Positions 43,895-51,836 of a stretch of DNA of 53,415 nucleotides are shown here, piece by piece. Each line of letters begins with the position of its first letter. Position 1 is the first letter of the stretch. Under the pieces are notes generated by a model, which did not search any database, was not told where the DNA came from, and saw only the letters and a list, made by a program, of their open reading frames with translations. The DNA comes from Gemmataceae bacterium (GTDB lineage Bacteria; Planctomycetota; Planctomycetia; Gemmatales; Gemmataceae). The position numbers and the translations under genes are program-made. Location: the NCBI GenBank assembly GCA_009692065.1, contig SHZY01000019.1:1-53415 (forward strand), read 5' to 3'.

Positions 43895-45508
43895 TTAGAC
43901 CAACCCCTCGCTCTTCAACTTGCGCTTCGCCTGCTTGCCGAGATCGGATTTCGCCGAGCGTTTGACGACCAATTCCAGCACCTGCTTGCCGAAGTCCTTG
44001 GCGCGATGCGCTTGCTCAGCGAAGTGGAAGCCGACGTAAAAGAGATCCTCGACGTCCAGCCATTTCGCCTTCGTGACGTGGCCGATTAAATCGAACGCGG
44101 CATTTTGCAGAAGCCTGGAGAAGTGGTGCAGCGGGGGATCGCTGGCGCGGTTTTCCGGAGCCAGATCGCGGGCCGATTCCTTCAGACCGGTCGCCGCAAG
44201 CTCGAAGCGCGTCTCCTCGCTGCACGCGGGATCCTGGGCGAGCAAGCGGTAGTAGCTGATCGCCGCGGGGTACTTCTTTTTCTTGCGTAGCTCCTGCGCC
44301 TTCACTTCGAGCTGATCGCGCAGCCAGGCGTGGTCGATCTCCCGCAACAAGAACAGCAAGGCGGCGGTGCGGCGATCGTCCGTGTCGTGTAACTTGGCCG
44401 CGTGAGCAAAAAGCCTGGTGCGCTGGGCGCTCGTGAATTCCTTGGCGGAAGGCGCCAGGGCACGCGCCAGGAACCAGCCTCGCTCGACGTCACCTGCTGC
44501 CAGTAGTTCTTCCATGATCGCGGCACGCCCCGCGGCGTACCCCCGCAGCGACTTGAGAGCCTCGTCGCGCAGATTGCGATCCGGATGCCGAAGCTGGGCC
44601 AGCATGGCCTGGGCGACCTGGGCATTCTCGATGCCGTGTAGTTTCTCGACGGCGAAGCGGCGCGCTGCCACATCCGGCGCTTCGAGCAGCGTGATCCAGT
44701 GCTTGGCGTTCTTGGTGTTGGCCGGCACCTTTTTGAGAATCATGAGGGCGCCGGCGACGATCTGAAAATCGCGATCCCCGGCGCACGTGAGCAGCGATTG
44801 CAGGCGTTTCTCCGTGGCAGGCTCCGCAGCCCCGAGCGCATGCAGTGCGGCAGCGCGAACGTCGGCGGCATAGGGCGAAACGATGCGCGACCAGAAGATG
44901 TCGTCCCCCTTCGCCTCGTGCAGCGCGGAGAGAACTCGCAACATGGCCGCCTCGGATTTCGGCGGAATCTTCTTGGCGCCGAGCGATTCGATCAAGGACT
45001 TCGCCAGTGCATGCCGCTGGGGCGTGTTGTAGGCGGGAATTTCCATGGCCAGGCTGCGTGCCGTGGCATCGATGACGCGTGGATCCTCATCGAGCAGCCC
45101 TTGCGCGGTGACGACGAGCGCATTCCCGGTATTCGATTTCGCCAGGACCGCGGCGATGCGCGAACGCACCGACGGGCTGACTTCCTGAACGATTTTGCCC
45201 ATGCGATTCGCGCCGCGCGCGCCGAGAAGGCTCGCCGCGTGTACCGCGGTTTCAAGCTCCGGCCCGCCGCGCCTCACGAATTCTTCGAGGGCCTTGAGTG
45301 CTTGGTCGGCTTCCAGTTGGCCGAGCGCTTCGATCGCAGCGATACGCAGGTCCTCTTCGGGATCGGTGAGGCATGCGAGAAGCGTCTTGATGAGCTTGGT
45401 GTCCCTGGATCCGACGGAGCCGACAACCTTGAGCGCGGCCCGGCGGATTTCGGTGGAGTCGCCATCCGAGACGAGATGAAGCAGTTTGTTCAGCGTGGCG
45501 TCGGCCAT
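43895..45508 (-). CDS. HEAT-repeat protein
   Basis: The 537-residue, apparently cytoplasmic alpha-solenoid shows HEAT-like units such as 'EIRRAALKVVGSVG', 'EEDLRIAAIEALGQLEADQA' and 'DRNLRDEALKSLRGYAAGRA'. A C-terminal helical region follows with a lysine stretch (ELRKKKKYPAAISYYRLL) that looks TPR-like. I recognise no named family; such proteins usually act as scaffolds. I start at ATG 45508, where GAGGG lies upstream; an ATG at 45523 is in frame but lacks a binding site. The secreted protein gene upstream is on the same strand. Confidence 0.75.
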   Translation of the reverse strand: MADATLNKLLHLVSDGDSTEIRRAALKVVGSVGSRDTKLIKTLLACLTDPEEDLRIAAIEALGQLEADQALKALEEFVRRGGPELETAVHAASLLGARGANRMGKIVQEVSPSVRSRIAAVLAKSNTGNALVVTAQGLLDEDPRVIDATARSLAMEIPAYNTPQRHALAKSLIESLGAKKIPPKSEAAMLRVLSALHEAKGDDIFWSRIVSPYAADVRAAALHALGAAEPATEKRLQSLLTCAGDRDFQIVAGALMILKKVPANTKNAKHWITLLEAPDVAARRFAVEKLHGIENAQVAQAMLAQLRHPDRNLRDEALKSLRGYAAGRAAIMEELLAAGDVERGWFLARALAPSAKEFTSAQRTRLFAHAAKLHDTDDRRTAALLFLLREIDHAWLRDQLEVKAQELRKKKKYPAAISYYRLLAQDPACSEETRFELAATGLKESARDLAPENRASDPPLHHFSRLLQNAAFDLIGHVTKAKWLDVEDLFYVGFHFAEQAHRAKDFGKQVLELVVKRSAKSDLGKQAKRKLKSEGLV

Positions 45509-45579
45509 GGCGAGATCCCTCATCGAATTATGCAGATTGATAAGGGATTTATAGCAATTCGTGGTGGTAATACATGAAT

Positions 45580-45637
45580 CCGAGCCCGACCGATAGCGAG
45601 GCGGCACACGTTGCCCCTCGTTGACGCTCGGGCTCGG
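45580..45637. repeat. Partly decayed inverted repeat, CCGAGCCCGA family
   Basis: CCGAGCCCGA (45580-45589) pairs with TCGGGCTCGG (45628-45637); further in, GCGAGG and CCTCGT still match imperfectly. It lies between two minus-strand genes and is related to the element at 36761. Confidence 0.75.
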
Positions 45638-45655
45638 AAAGAACTACCAATCGCA

Positions 45656-46423
45656 CTATTTCGGCGCCGGCAGCGCCTTCAGGATTGCGGCCGCGCTGAT
45701 GTCGCCTTTGCCCTCTTTCAGGCTCTGCGTGAGAGCTTGATTGGCGTACACCTTGATCGCCGGCTCCTGGGATTTGAGCATCTTGCGAGCCGCGTCCTTC
45801 AGGTCGTTGCGCAGGTTGTCGCCAAAATCGCCCTTGATGTACGGGCCGCCGCGGACCTTGAAGTCGACGAAGTTCAATCCGAGTTCCGCCACTTTCGGCT
45901 CCAGCTTGAGTTCGGGCGGGAAGACCTTGAGATCGAGCGACACACCGACTTCACAGACGACGGCCGCGGTGACGTTCACGTCCGCGATCCCCTCGGCGCC
46001 GATGAGTAGGATGCCCTTCTGCCATTGCTGCCATTCGCCGTGGATGGCTGCGGTCACATCGGCATCGACGACCACGCGATAGGTAGTCGGATTGAGTTGC
46101 TTGAAATCCTTGACGACGATCTTGAGGTTCTTGCTCGGCTCTTCGATCTTACCCTTGAATCGCCGCCAGGCGCCATGGGGAGCCTCGTAGCGCTCACCGA
46201 CCTTGAAGATGGTGCGCAAGCGAGGGAAGGGCAGATTCAGCGGCACCTCGATGCGCTGGCCCCAGCCGGAATTGTCCTCGACCTTCTTCGGCAGCTGCTT
46301 CACGAGCATCGAATGGAGAAGTTTCGAGAATTCCGTGTAATCTTGTTTGGGCTTCGCTTCCTGAGCGGGCAGGCTCAAGGGGAGAATGGTCAGAAGGGCG
46401 ATCAATCCGGTGATGCGGTGCAT
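45656..46423 (-). CDS. Secreted protein of unknown function
   Basis: The 255-residue protein has a signal peptide (MHRITGLIALLTILPLSLPA-QEA) and a beta-rich mature part ('TTYRVVVDADVTAAIHGEWQ', 'GIADVNVTAAVVCEVGVSLD', 'VAELGLNFVDFKVRGGPYIK'), then a helical C-terminus. The alternating hydrophobic strands suggest a lipid-binding or barrel-like fold, but I cannot name a family. ATG 46423 is chosen for the signal peptide; the longer frame to 46561 runs through the toxin gene in another frame. No functional link to its neighbours is visible. Confidence 0.65.
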   Translation of the reverse strand: MHRITGLIALLTILPLSLPAQEAKPKQDYTEFSKLLHSMLVKQLPKKVEDNSGWGQRIEVPLNLPFPRLRTIFKVGERYEAPHGAWRRFKGKIEEPSKNLKIVVKDFKQLNPTTYRVVVDADVTAAIHGEWQQWQKGILLIGAEGIADVNVTAAVVCEVGVSLDLKVFPPELKLEPKVAELGLNFVDFKVRGGPYIKGDFGDNLRNDLKDAARKMLKSQEPAIKVYANQALTQSLKEGKGDISAAAILKALPAPK

Positions 46424-46448
46424 GGGGAATCTTCTTTTTGTGGCCTCA

Positions 46449-46746
46449 TCAATTTCGACCCTGCCAGTCGGAAGGGTTGCGCGAACAATGAAATACCGCC
46501 ATGATGACGACTCGATCCGCCTTGGCGCGAAAGTAAATAGCAAAGGGAAATTTCGAGACAATCGCTTCCCGAATGTCCCTCAGTGCGATCGCATATTGCA
46601 ACGTGTCCTCACCGATTTTGTCAAGAACCCGCTGGACATGCGCGATGAATTCCTCACCCAAACCCTCCCGTTTGCTGCTCATACCACTGGGCGGACTCGG
46701 CAAATTCGGCTTGCGCAATGCGGCGAAAGACGATTTTGGTGCTCAT
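46449..46746 (-). pseudogene. ParE/RelE-type toxin, frameshifted
   Basis: Read from ATG 46746, the frame gives an expected ParE start (MSTKIVFRRIAQAEFAESAQ, then WYEQQ) but hits TGA at 46654-46656. In the other frame it continues as REGLGEEFIAHVQRVL, IREAIVSKFPFAIYF and VVIMAVFHCSRNPSDW to a stop at 46449. Dropping one A from the AAAC at 46671-46674 (coding strand) would join both halves into a ~98-residue toxin of normal length. It overlaps the antitoxin stop by 4 nt (ATGA). Either the toxin is inactivated, the frame shifts during translation, or the base is a sequence error. Confidence 0.8.
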
Positions 46747-46973
46747 GATCGCAACCGGGCCAGGGCGTCGGCTTTCACCTGTTCCCAGGGTACAACATCA
46801 TTGGGATTGGCGTCATCGTCGGCCCAACGGCGTTCGAGTTCCTTGCGTTGTACTTTGCTGAGGGAAACGACGCTTGACTCGGCCGCGACGGTGTCCCAGA
46901 TCTCCAGCGCCAGATTGACCCGCACATCGCGAGGCAATTGATCGATGCCCAAGCTTTTGATGGTCGGCGTCAT
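46743..46973 (-). CDS. Addiction module antitoxin
   Basis: The 76-residue protein matches small addiction-module antitoxins paired with ParE/RelE toxins: an N-terminal 'LGIDQLPRDVRVNLALEIWD' helix, then 'LSKVQRKELERRWADDDANP' and 'VPWEQVKADALARL', the last resembling the toxin-binding tail. GAGG lies 8 nt before the ATG. Its TGA overlaps the toxin ATG, the usual antitoxin-first coupling. With the toxin frameshifted, the antitoxin may be a remnant or may guard against toxin supplied elsewhere. Confidence 0.8.
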   Translation of the reverse strand: MTPTIKSLGIDQLPRDVRVNLALEIWDTVAAESSVVSLSKVQRKELERRWADDDANPNDVVPWEQVKADALARLRS

Positions 46974-46994
46974 GGATTGCCTCGTTGAATATCG

Positions 46995-47070
46995 CCGTTT
47001 GCCGTTTCGCGCCCTTCAATTGATGTCGATCACTACCGAGGTCATACCGCGAGTGCTAAACGGCAAGCGG
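46995..47070. repeat. Degenerate inverted repeat, GCCGTTTAGC family
   Basis: CCGTTTGCCGTTTCGC (46995-47010) and GTGCTAAACGGCAAGCGG (47053-47070) pair over most of their length (core TTGCCGTTT/AAACGGCAA). It lies between the divergent antitoxin and DUF1501 genes; the right arm resembles 3541-3557. Confidence 0.7.
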
Positions 47071-47221
47071 CTCCCCCTATTATATGGGTTCGCGGTTTTT
47101 CCCATTCCCATTTGCCCGTGACCGTGCTATTATATCCTTAACCTGCATGCAGATTGCAGTCTGCCTACCATACGTGCCGATAAGAGAAGCGGCATCGTCT
47201 TTACCAGTGGGGGGATATCCG

Positions 47222-48592
47222 ATGTTTAAGCTCGACCTAGGCGGAGCTGGCCGTTATTGCGATGGTCTTAGCCGACGTTCGTTTCTCAAGCTCGGCGTCT
47301 CCGGTATGGCGGCGATGGGGTTGCCGCAGATTGCGAAGGCGCGCGAGCAATCCGGTGCCTCGCGCAGTACATCGGTGATCCTGATCTGGCTCGATGGCGG
47401 TCCCGGCCACATGGACATGTACGATATGAAGCCGGACGCCCCTGCTGAATATCGCGGCATCTGGCGGCCGATCCGCACGCGCGTGCCGGGCTTCGACATC
47501 ACCGAGCTTTATCCCAAGCAGGCGCGCATCACGAATCTATTCTCGATGGTCCGCTCGCTGCACCACGACACCGGCGATCACTTCGCCGGCGGCCATCGCA
47601 TGTTGACAACCAAGGACATGGGCGTCAGCGGCGTCAACAACATGCAGCGATTCCCCGGCATCGGCGCGTTCGTCTCGCGCGAAGTCGGCGCTCGCCGCCG
47701 CGGCATGCCGGCTTATGTCGGCGTTCCCAACTCCTCCAGCATTGGCCTGACGCCCGGTTACTTCGGCGGCAACATTCTCGGCGCCCATCATAACCCGTTC
47801 GACACCGGCGGCGATCCCAGCAGCCCGACCTTCAGCGTGCAGAATCTTAACCTCGCTCAGGGCTTGACGGTCGATCGACTCGAAGATCGCCGCGCTTTGA
47901 ATAATCGGTTCGACAGCATGCTCCGCAGCCTCGAAGGCAACGGCACCGCCCAGGCGATGGACCGCTACTCGCGAGAAGCCTTCGACTTCGTCACCGGTCC
48001 TGCAGCTCGCGAGGCCTTCGACATCAATCGCGAAGACCCTCGCTTGCGCGACCGCTACGGCCGGCATTCATGGGGCCAAAGCACGCTCCTGGCGCGTCGG
48101 CTCGTCGAGGCCGGCTCGACGTTCGTCACCGTCCACCTCGGCGGCTGGGATCATCACTGGGACCTGCAGCCGAGTTACGAGCGTCTGTTGCCCATCGTGG
48201 ACAGCCTTGTTTACGGCCTCTTCACCGACTTGCAAGAACGCGGCCTGCTCGATCAAACCCTTGTCCTGTTGTGCGGCGAGTTTAGCCGGACGCCGCGCAT
48301 GAACGACGGCGGCAACGGCGGCGCGCCGCGCTCGATGGGCACGCCGGGCCGCGATCACTGGGGCAACTCCATGTTCTGCCTCATGGGCGGCGGCGGCGTC
48401 CGCGGCGGAACTGTAGTGGGCTCCACCAACCGCCTCGGCGAAAGCCCGCACTCCCGGCCCCTCACGCCCTGCAACATCCACGCCACCATCTACAACGTCC
48501 TCGGCATCGACCCGACCCTGCAAGTCATGGACCCCAGCGGCCGGCCGGTGAACGTGCTGGATGATCCGACGGCGATTAGCGAGTTGCTGTAA
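47222..48592 (+). CDS. DUF1501 domain-containing protein
   Basis: The 456-residue exported protein has a twin-arginine signal (LSRRSFLKLGVSGMAAMGLP) and DUF1501/sulfatase-like motifs: 'VILIWLDGGPGHMDMYDMKP', 'VRSLHHDTGDHFAGGHRML', 'HLGGWDHHWDLQPSY', 'LVLLCGEFSRTPRMNDGGNG' and 'GRDHWGNSMFCLMGGGGVRG'. The His/Asp clusters point to a metal-dependent alkaline-phosphatase-like fold; the substrate is unknown. ATG 47222 is chosen because the signal follows closely. The usual planctomycete partner (a DUF1553/DUF1549 gene) is absent; accessory genes flank it instead. Confidence 0.92.
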   Translation: MFKLDLGGAGRYCDGLSRRSFLKLGVSGMAAMGLPQIAKAREQSGASRSTSVILIWLDGGPGHMDMYDMKPDAPAEYRGIWRPIRTRVPGFDITELYPKQARITNLFSMVRSLHHDTGDHFAGGHRMLTTKDMGVSGVNNMQRFPGIGAFVSREVGARRRGMPAYVGVPNSSSIGLTPGYFGGNILGAHHNPFDTGGDPSSPTFSVQNLNLAQGLTVDRLEDRRALNNRFDSMLRSLEGNGTAQAMDRYSREAFDFVTGPAAREAFDINREDPRLRDRYGRHSWGQSTLLARRLVEAGSTFVTVHLGGWDHHWDLQPSYERLLPIVDSLVYGLFTDLQERGLLDQTLVLLCGEFSRTPRMNDGGNGGAPRSMGTPGRDHWGNSMFCLMGGGGVRGGTVVGSTNRLGESPHSRPLTPCNIHATIYNVLGIDPTLQVMDPSGRPVNVLDDPTAISELL

Positions 48593-48604
48593 CAACGATG
48601 AATC

Positions 48605-49027
48605 ATGCCTGTTCAAGCGCCGACAGCCGCGGAACTCATGGTGAACCCGATTGTTGTCCAAGCGATCGAGCAGGCGTGGATCGACTCGCAGCCGTCGGAT
48701 CCTTTGCTTCGGCATGAAGAAGGCGGTTGGATTTTCATTGACACGGCCACCGGCCAAATCGCGGTGCGGCGGTAGTCACCCGGCGGGAAGTCTGCAATCG
48801 ATCTGGGTTCTCCGCCGATCATTGCGGGTTCGGTGGTTGTAGGACTATTTCACACACATCTCAACCCTAGCTCTGAGGGCTGGGAGCCGGGGCCAAGCCC
48901 ACAAGACGAACTTCTGGATGTATTGCTCGGCGTGCCTGACTTGATCCGCGCTGACGATGGAATCCACATTTCAGGTCTAGACCGCCGGCGGGGTGGCCTT
49001 GCAGGTGGGCCAGGCTTTCCGCCATAA
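48605..49027 (+). pseudogene. JAMM/MPN-like protein interrupted by an in-frame TAG
   Basis: A 56-codon segment (ending EEGGWIFIDTATGQIAVRR) stops at TAG 48773-48775. The same frame continues without another stop to 49027 and encodes a JAMM-like metal motif 'HTHLNPSSEGWEPGPSPQD' (consensus H-x-H-P...S...D), then 'LIRADDGIHISG' and 'RRRGGLAGGPGFPP'. Read together, this gives one ~140-residue protein. The Pro normally following H-x-H is Leu. The start may be 48605 or 48638. The immunity-like small gene follows after 26 nt. I infer a nonsense lesion, with recoding or sequence error as alternatives. Confidence 0.7.
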
Positions 49028-49053
49028 TAAAAGCAGTATTTCGGAGAAATGCC

Positions 49054-49284
49054 ATGCCACTGATGACTTCAGCCGTAACCAGCGATCAGGCGCTTCGTGT
49101 TGCTCGCCTCGACGGGGAGAAAGCGTATCGCGATCTTTCACCTTTCTACATTCACGTCGAACTCAATGACGACGGATGGCACGTCGATTACGAACTCAAG
49201 AATAAGCAATTGCATGGAGGAGGTCCTCACTACGTGATCGACGCGGATACCGGAGTCATCCTCACGAAGAGGTATGAGCAGTAG
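49054..49284 (+). CDS. Small protein resembling NTF2-fold immunity proteins
   Basis: The 76-residue soluble protein reads 'SDQALRVARLDGEKAYRDLS', 'IHVELNDDGWHVDYELKNK' and 'GGGPHYVIDADTGVILTKRY'. The last block (GGG-x-Y-V-I-D-x-x-T-G) recalls short NTF2-fold immunity domains and PepSY-like folds; I am not certain of the family. GGAG is 8 nt ahead of the ATG. Its position just after the JAMM-like gene suggests the two belong together, possibly as a processing or toxin-immunity pair, but this is inference. Confidence 0.6.
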   Translation: MPLMTSAVTSDQALRVARLDGEKAYRDLSPFYIHVELNDDGWHVDYELKNKQLHGGGPHYVIDADTGVILTKRYEQ

Positions 49285-49413
49285 ACGCGCCAGAAGGAAA
49301 AGATCGCCAAGACCTTGACCATCTCCGAACGCTTGATCACGCCGGGCTCAACGCCTAGAACATTCCCAGCAGTGTGCCTGCTCAAGAGGTAAACTGATCG
49401 GGGAGACCAGCCG

Positions 49414-50865
49414 ATGCCCATATTGTTCCGGTGCCCGAAGTGCAGCGTGCTGCTCTCCTCCCCGGATCAAACGAAGAGCACGAGGAGGAGGTGCCCTCAA
49501 TGCGGCCAAACGCTCCAGGTTCCCTCGGCCGCGATCAACGACACTGGGATGGGGCAGCCGGTAAAGAGCAAAGGCAATGCTACTCGGCTCATGGAGGAAT
49601 TCTGTGCGGATCCCAACAATGAGCCTCGTGAGATATTCCGTTTGGTGTTTGGAAACACCCCAGTGGCCCCGTTGGCAACTCCTCCCGTACTTGAGTTACT
49701 GAAAAGGGACTGGCGCTCGCTGCGCGCGGACGAATTCGAGTATTTTCTCGTCGAGATATTCGCGGTACTTGGCTACCAAGCGGAGAAAACGGGCAAGGCC
49801 GGCGACCGGGGCCTTGACGTTTTAGTAACGATTGGAACAAAGCGAATTTGCGTCCAGGCTAAAGGCTATGACGGAAAGGTGGACCACAAGGCAGTGCAGG
49901 AGACCCTCACCGATAAGACGTATTGAAAATGCGACTTTTGCCTTGTGGTTACAAACAGCGAATTTACTCCAGCCGCCCGTGAAACGGCCCGCGGCGTTTG
50001 CTGTGGACTGGTTGACGGCCGGAACTTGCCGAATTTGATACAGGGCTTGCTAATTCCCACTGCGGATATCGTATTCGGGCGTGCCATTTTCCAGGCCGTA
50101 ACTCCAGACCGCGTTGCAGGCCTTTCCTCCGTGCCCCCATTAGCCGCTAGGCCGGGCTCGCCAGACCATCCAGCCGCTGAGCGCGCACCACCGCAAACTC
50201 CCGCCGCTCAGCCACCTCCTGGGCCAGATCACGGGATCCCTTGCTCAGTAAATGTCTCAGCACGCGTTCTCCGTTGGCCTCCCTGTTGTGCCTGTTGTCT
50301 GAGGCCTGCTGACGCCTATCTCGAGGCTTCGCACACGCGTGTGACCGGGGTGCGAGTTATTCGCACGGACGCACGGTCGTGGCGCGTGCCCTATTGCAAG
50401 AATTGCCTCCGCCACGTTGATGCAGATGAAAATGCCCGATCGATCACAGACACCGGAGCAACCGTCTGGATTCTTGGAATTTTCCTGGCCATCGTCATTC
50501 TAACGGGCGGCGGAATCTTAGCCGTCGGTTTAATCTTGGCCGCGCGGGCCATGCCTGGGGCGGGCAATGTGACACTAACGGCCGGTGTAATAGCCATCGT
50601 AATTTCCATTGCATGTTCTGTCACCATGATCGTCGGCGAGTTTCGGTGGAGCCGTTCATTCGCTGATGACACGCGGCGCCGACGGCGACGGGCGGAGCAG
50701 AAAGCAGAATCCTTGGTATTCCCCTGTTGCTGCATTCTTGGGCCGGCTGTCGCCTATACTAACCGATACGGTAGCGTTCACACTTTTCGGTTCGCCAACG
50801 GGCAATATGCATTACGGTTCGCCCAAGAAAACGCTGGCAAAGTGGTTGGTATTGAAACAGATTAG
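49414..50865 (+). pseudogene. Zinc-ribbon/Mrr-type nuclease fused to a membrane module, interrupted by an in-frame TGA
   Basis: From ATG 49414 (GGGGAG upstream) the first 170 codons encode an N-terminal zinc ribbon (FRCPKC...RCPQCGQTL) and most of an Mrr catalytic domain ('LRADEFEYFLVEIFAVLGYQ', 'AGDRGLDVLV', 'RICVQAKGYDGKVDHKAVQE'). TGA at 49924-49926 follows. The same frame then continues with the rest of the Mrr domain (KCDFCLVVTNSEFTPAARE, LVDGRNLPNLIQG), a Pro-rich linker, a second CxxC pair (CCACC, YCKNC), two membrane helices (VWILGIFLAIVILTGG; AGVIAIVISIACSVTMIV) and a C-terminal domain to 50865. Unbroken it would be 483 residues. A lower-confidence alternative is two separate genes, the second starting at GTG 49945. 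Confidence 0.75.
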
Positions 50866-50932
50866 AAACGGACGATTGCTCTTGTTTCGACCGCAAACGA
50901 GGTATTCGGCCAGTAACCAAACGAGGGTGGAA

Positions 50933-51337
50933 ATGAGCCACACCGTCACCATCTCCGACGACCTCTATTCCCGCTTGGAAGCGGCCGCGCGCCGGCGTGG
51001 CCTCGGAAACGTGGAACAACTCCTGGAAACCTTGCCCGGGGCCGATGCCGACGTCAGCCGATTTCAGACGCTGGCACAGCAATGGAAAAAAGAAACGGCC
51101 CATGTCTCCAACATCGGTAAGAAAGCGTTGCACCCCGCCTACCAAGAAATCATCGGCATGGGCAAAGCGGTGGTGTCGCTCCTGTTGGCGGAACTGCGGC
51201 GTGAACCCGACGACTGGTTCTGGGCGCTCCATGCGATTACCGGGGCCAAGCCCGTACCCGCCGCGAATCGGGGAAACCTCAACGAGATGGCAGCGGCTTG
51301 GCTGAAATGGGGTTCGGACCAAGGGTATCAGGTATGA
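50933..51337 (+). CDS. Conserved small protein with antitoxin-like N-terminus
   Basis: The 134-residue protein starts with a ribbon-helix-helix-like segment (VTISDDLYSRLEAAARRRGL), then a helical domain 'FQTLAQQWKKETAHVSNIGK', 'HPAYQEIIGMGKAVVSLLLA', 'WFWALHAITGAKPV' and 'EMAAAWLKWGSDQGY'. I know the latter block only as an uncharacterised domain that often precedes a DUF7689-like gene. GAGGG lies just before ATG 50933; the longer frame upstream overlaps the Mrr-like gene. Its TGA overlaps the next start (ATGA), so the pair is translationally coupled. Confidence 0.7.
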   Translation: MSHTVTISDDLYSRLEAAARRRGLGNVEQLLETLPGADADVSRFQTLAQQWKKETAHVSNIGKKALHPAYQEIIGMGKAVVSLLLAELRREPDDWFWALHAITGAKPVPAANRGNLNEMAAAWLKWGSDQGYQV

Positions 51338-51789
51338 CCGATCCCCTCAAGCACCTCGAAGAAATCTTTCCCAATCTTGCTGGCGTTGGATACACTCCCA
51401 AGAGCGAGAAATCGGCAATCTGTAATTGCATCGCATACGCTGCCGGAGATGAAACTCGGAGGTGGACCGGATATCGCGATTTGGATTACCATTGGCCAGA
51501 AGGAGCACAGGAAGGACTCACGCTGGATGCCTTGGTGAGTGCGTTTGCAGCCCTGGGGTACTCCATTTGTGACGGTGGTAATTTCGAAGCGGATTTTGAA
51601 AAAGCGGCGCTATACGCGGACAAAGGTGGGTGGTGGACCCATGCAGCGAAACAATGCGACGACGACCAATGGACCAGCAAGCTCGGCAGTTTGGAGGACA
51701 TTGTTCACCGAACACCTGAAGCCGTTGCCGGCCCTGATCCCGCGTATGGCGAAATTGCCTGCTATATGAAGCGTAAACGCAGTGAGTGA
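51334..51789 (+). CDS. DUF7689-like protein
   Basis: The 151-residue protein shows 'IFPNLAGVGYTPKSEKSAIC', 'NCIAYAAGDETRRW', 'HWPEGAQEG', 'EKAALYADKGGWWTHAAKQC', 'WTSKLGSLEDIVHRTPEAV' and 'GPDPAYGEIACYMKRK'. The Cys/His spacing (CNCIA...WWTHAAKQ...DIVH) suggests an NlpC/P60-like or papain-like Cys-His fold, but no enzymatic role is established. It starts at ATG 51334 inside the previous stop codon. The two-gene unit may be a toxin-antitoxin or defence pair; that is inference from coupling and accessory context. Confidence 0.65.
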   Translation: MTDPLKHLEEIFPNLAGVGYTPKSEKSAICNCIAYAAGDETRRWTGYRDLDYHWPEGAQEGLTLDALVSAFAALGYSICDGGNFEADFEKAALYADKGGWWTHAAKQCDDDQWTSKLGSLEDIVHRTPEAVAGPDPAYGEIACYMKRKRSE

Positions 51790-51836
51790 CAATTGCATCA
51801 ACATCGGGTCTGCGATTTTTGGCCGGAGCATCCATC

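Noticed and set aside
49924-49926. Selenocysteine at the TGA of the Mrr-like gene
   Set aside because: No convincing downstream SECIS-like hairpin was seen and no selenoprotein is known to me in this family; nonsense mutation is simpler.
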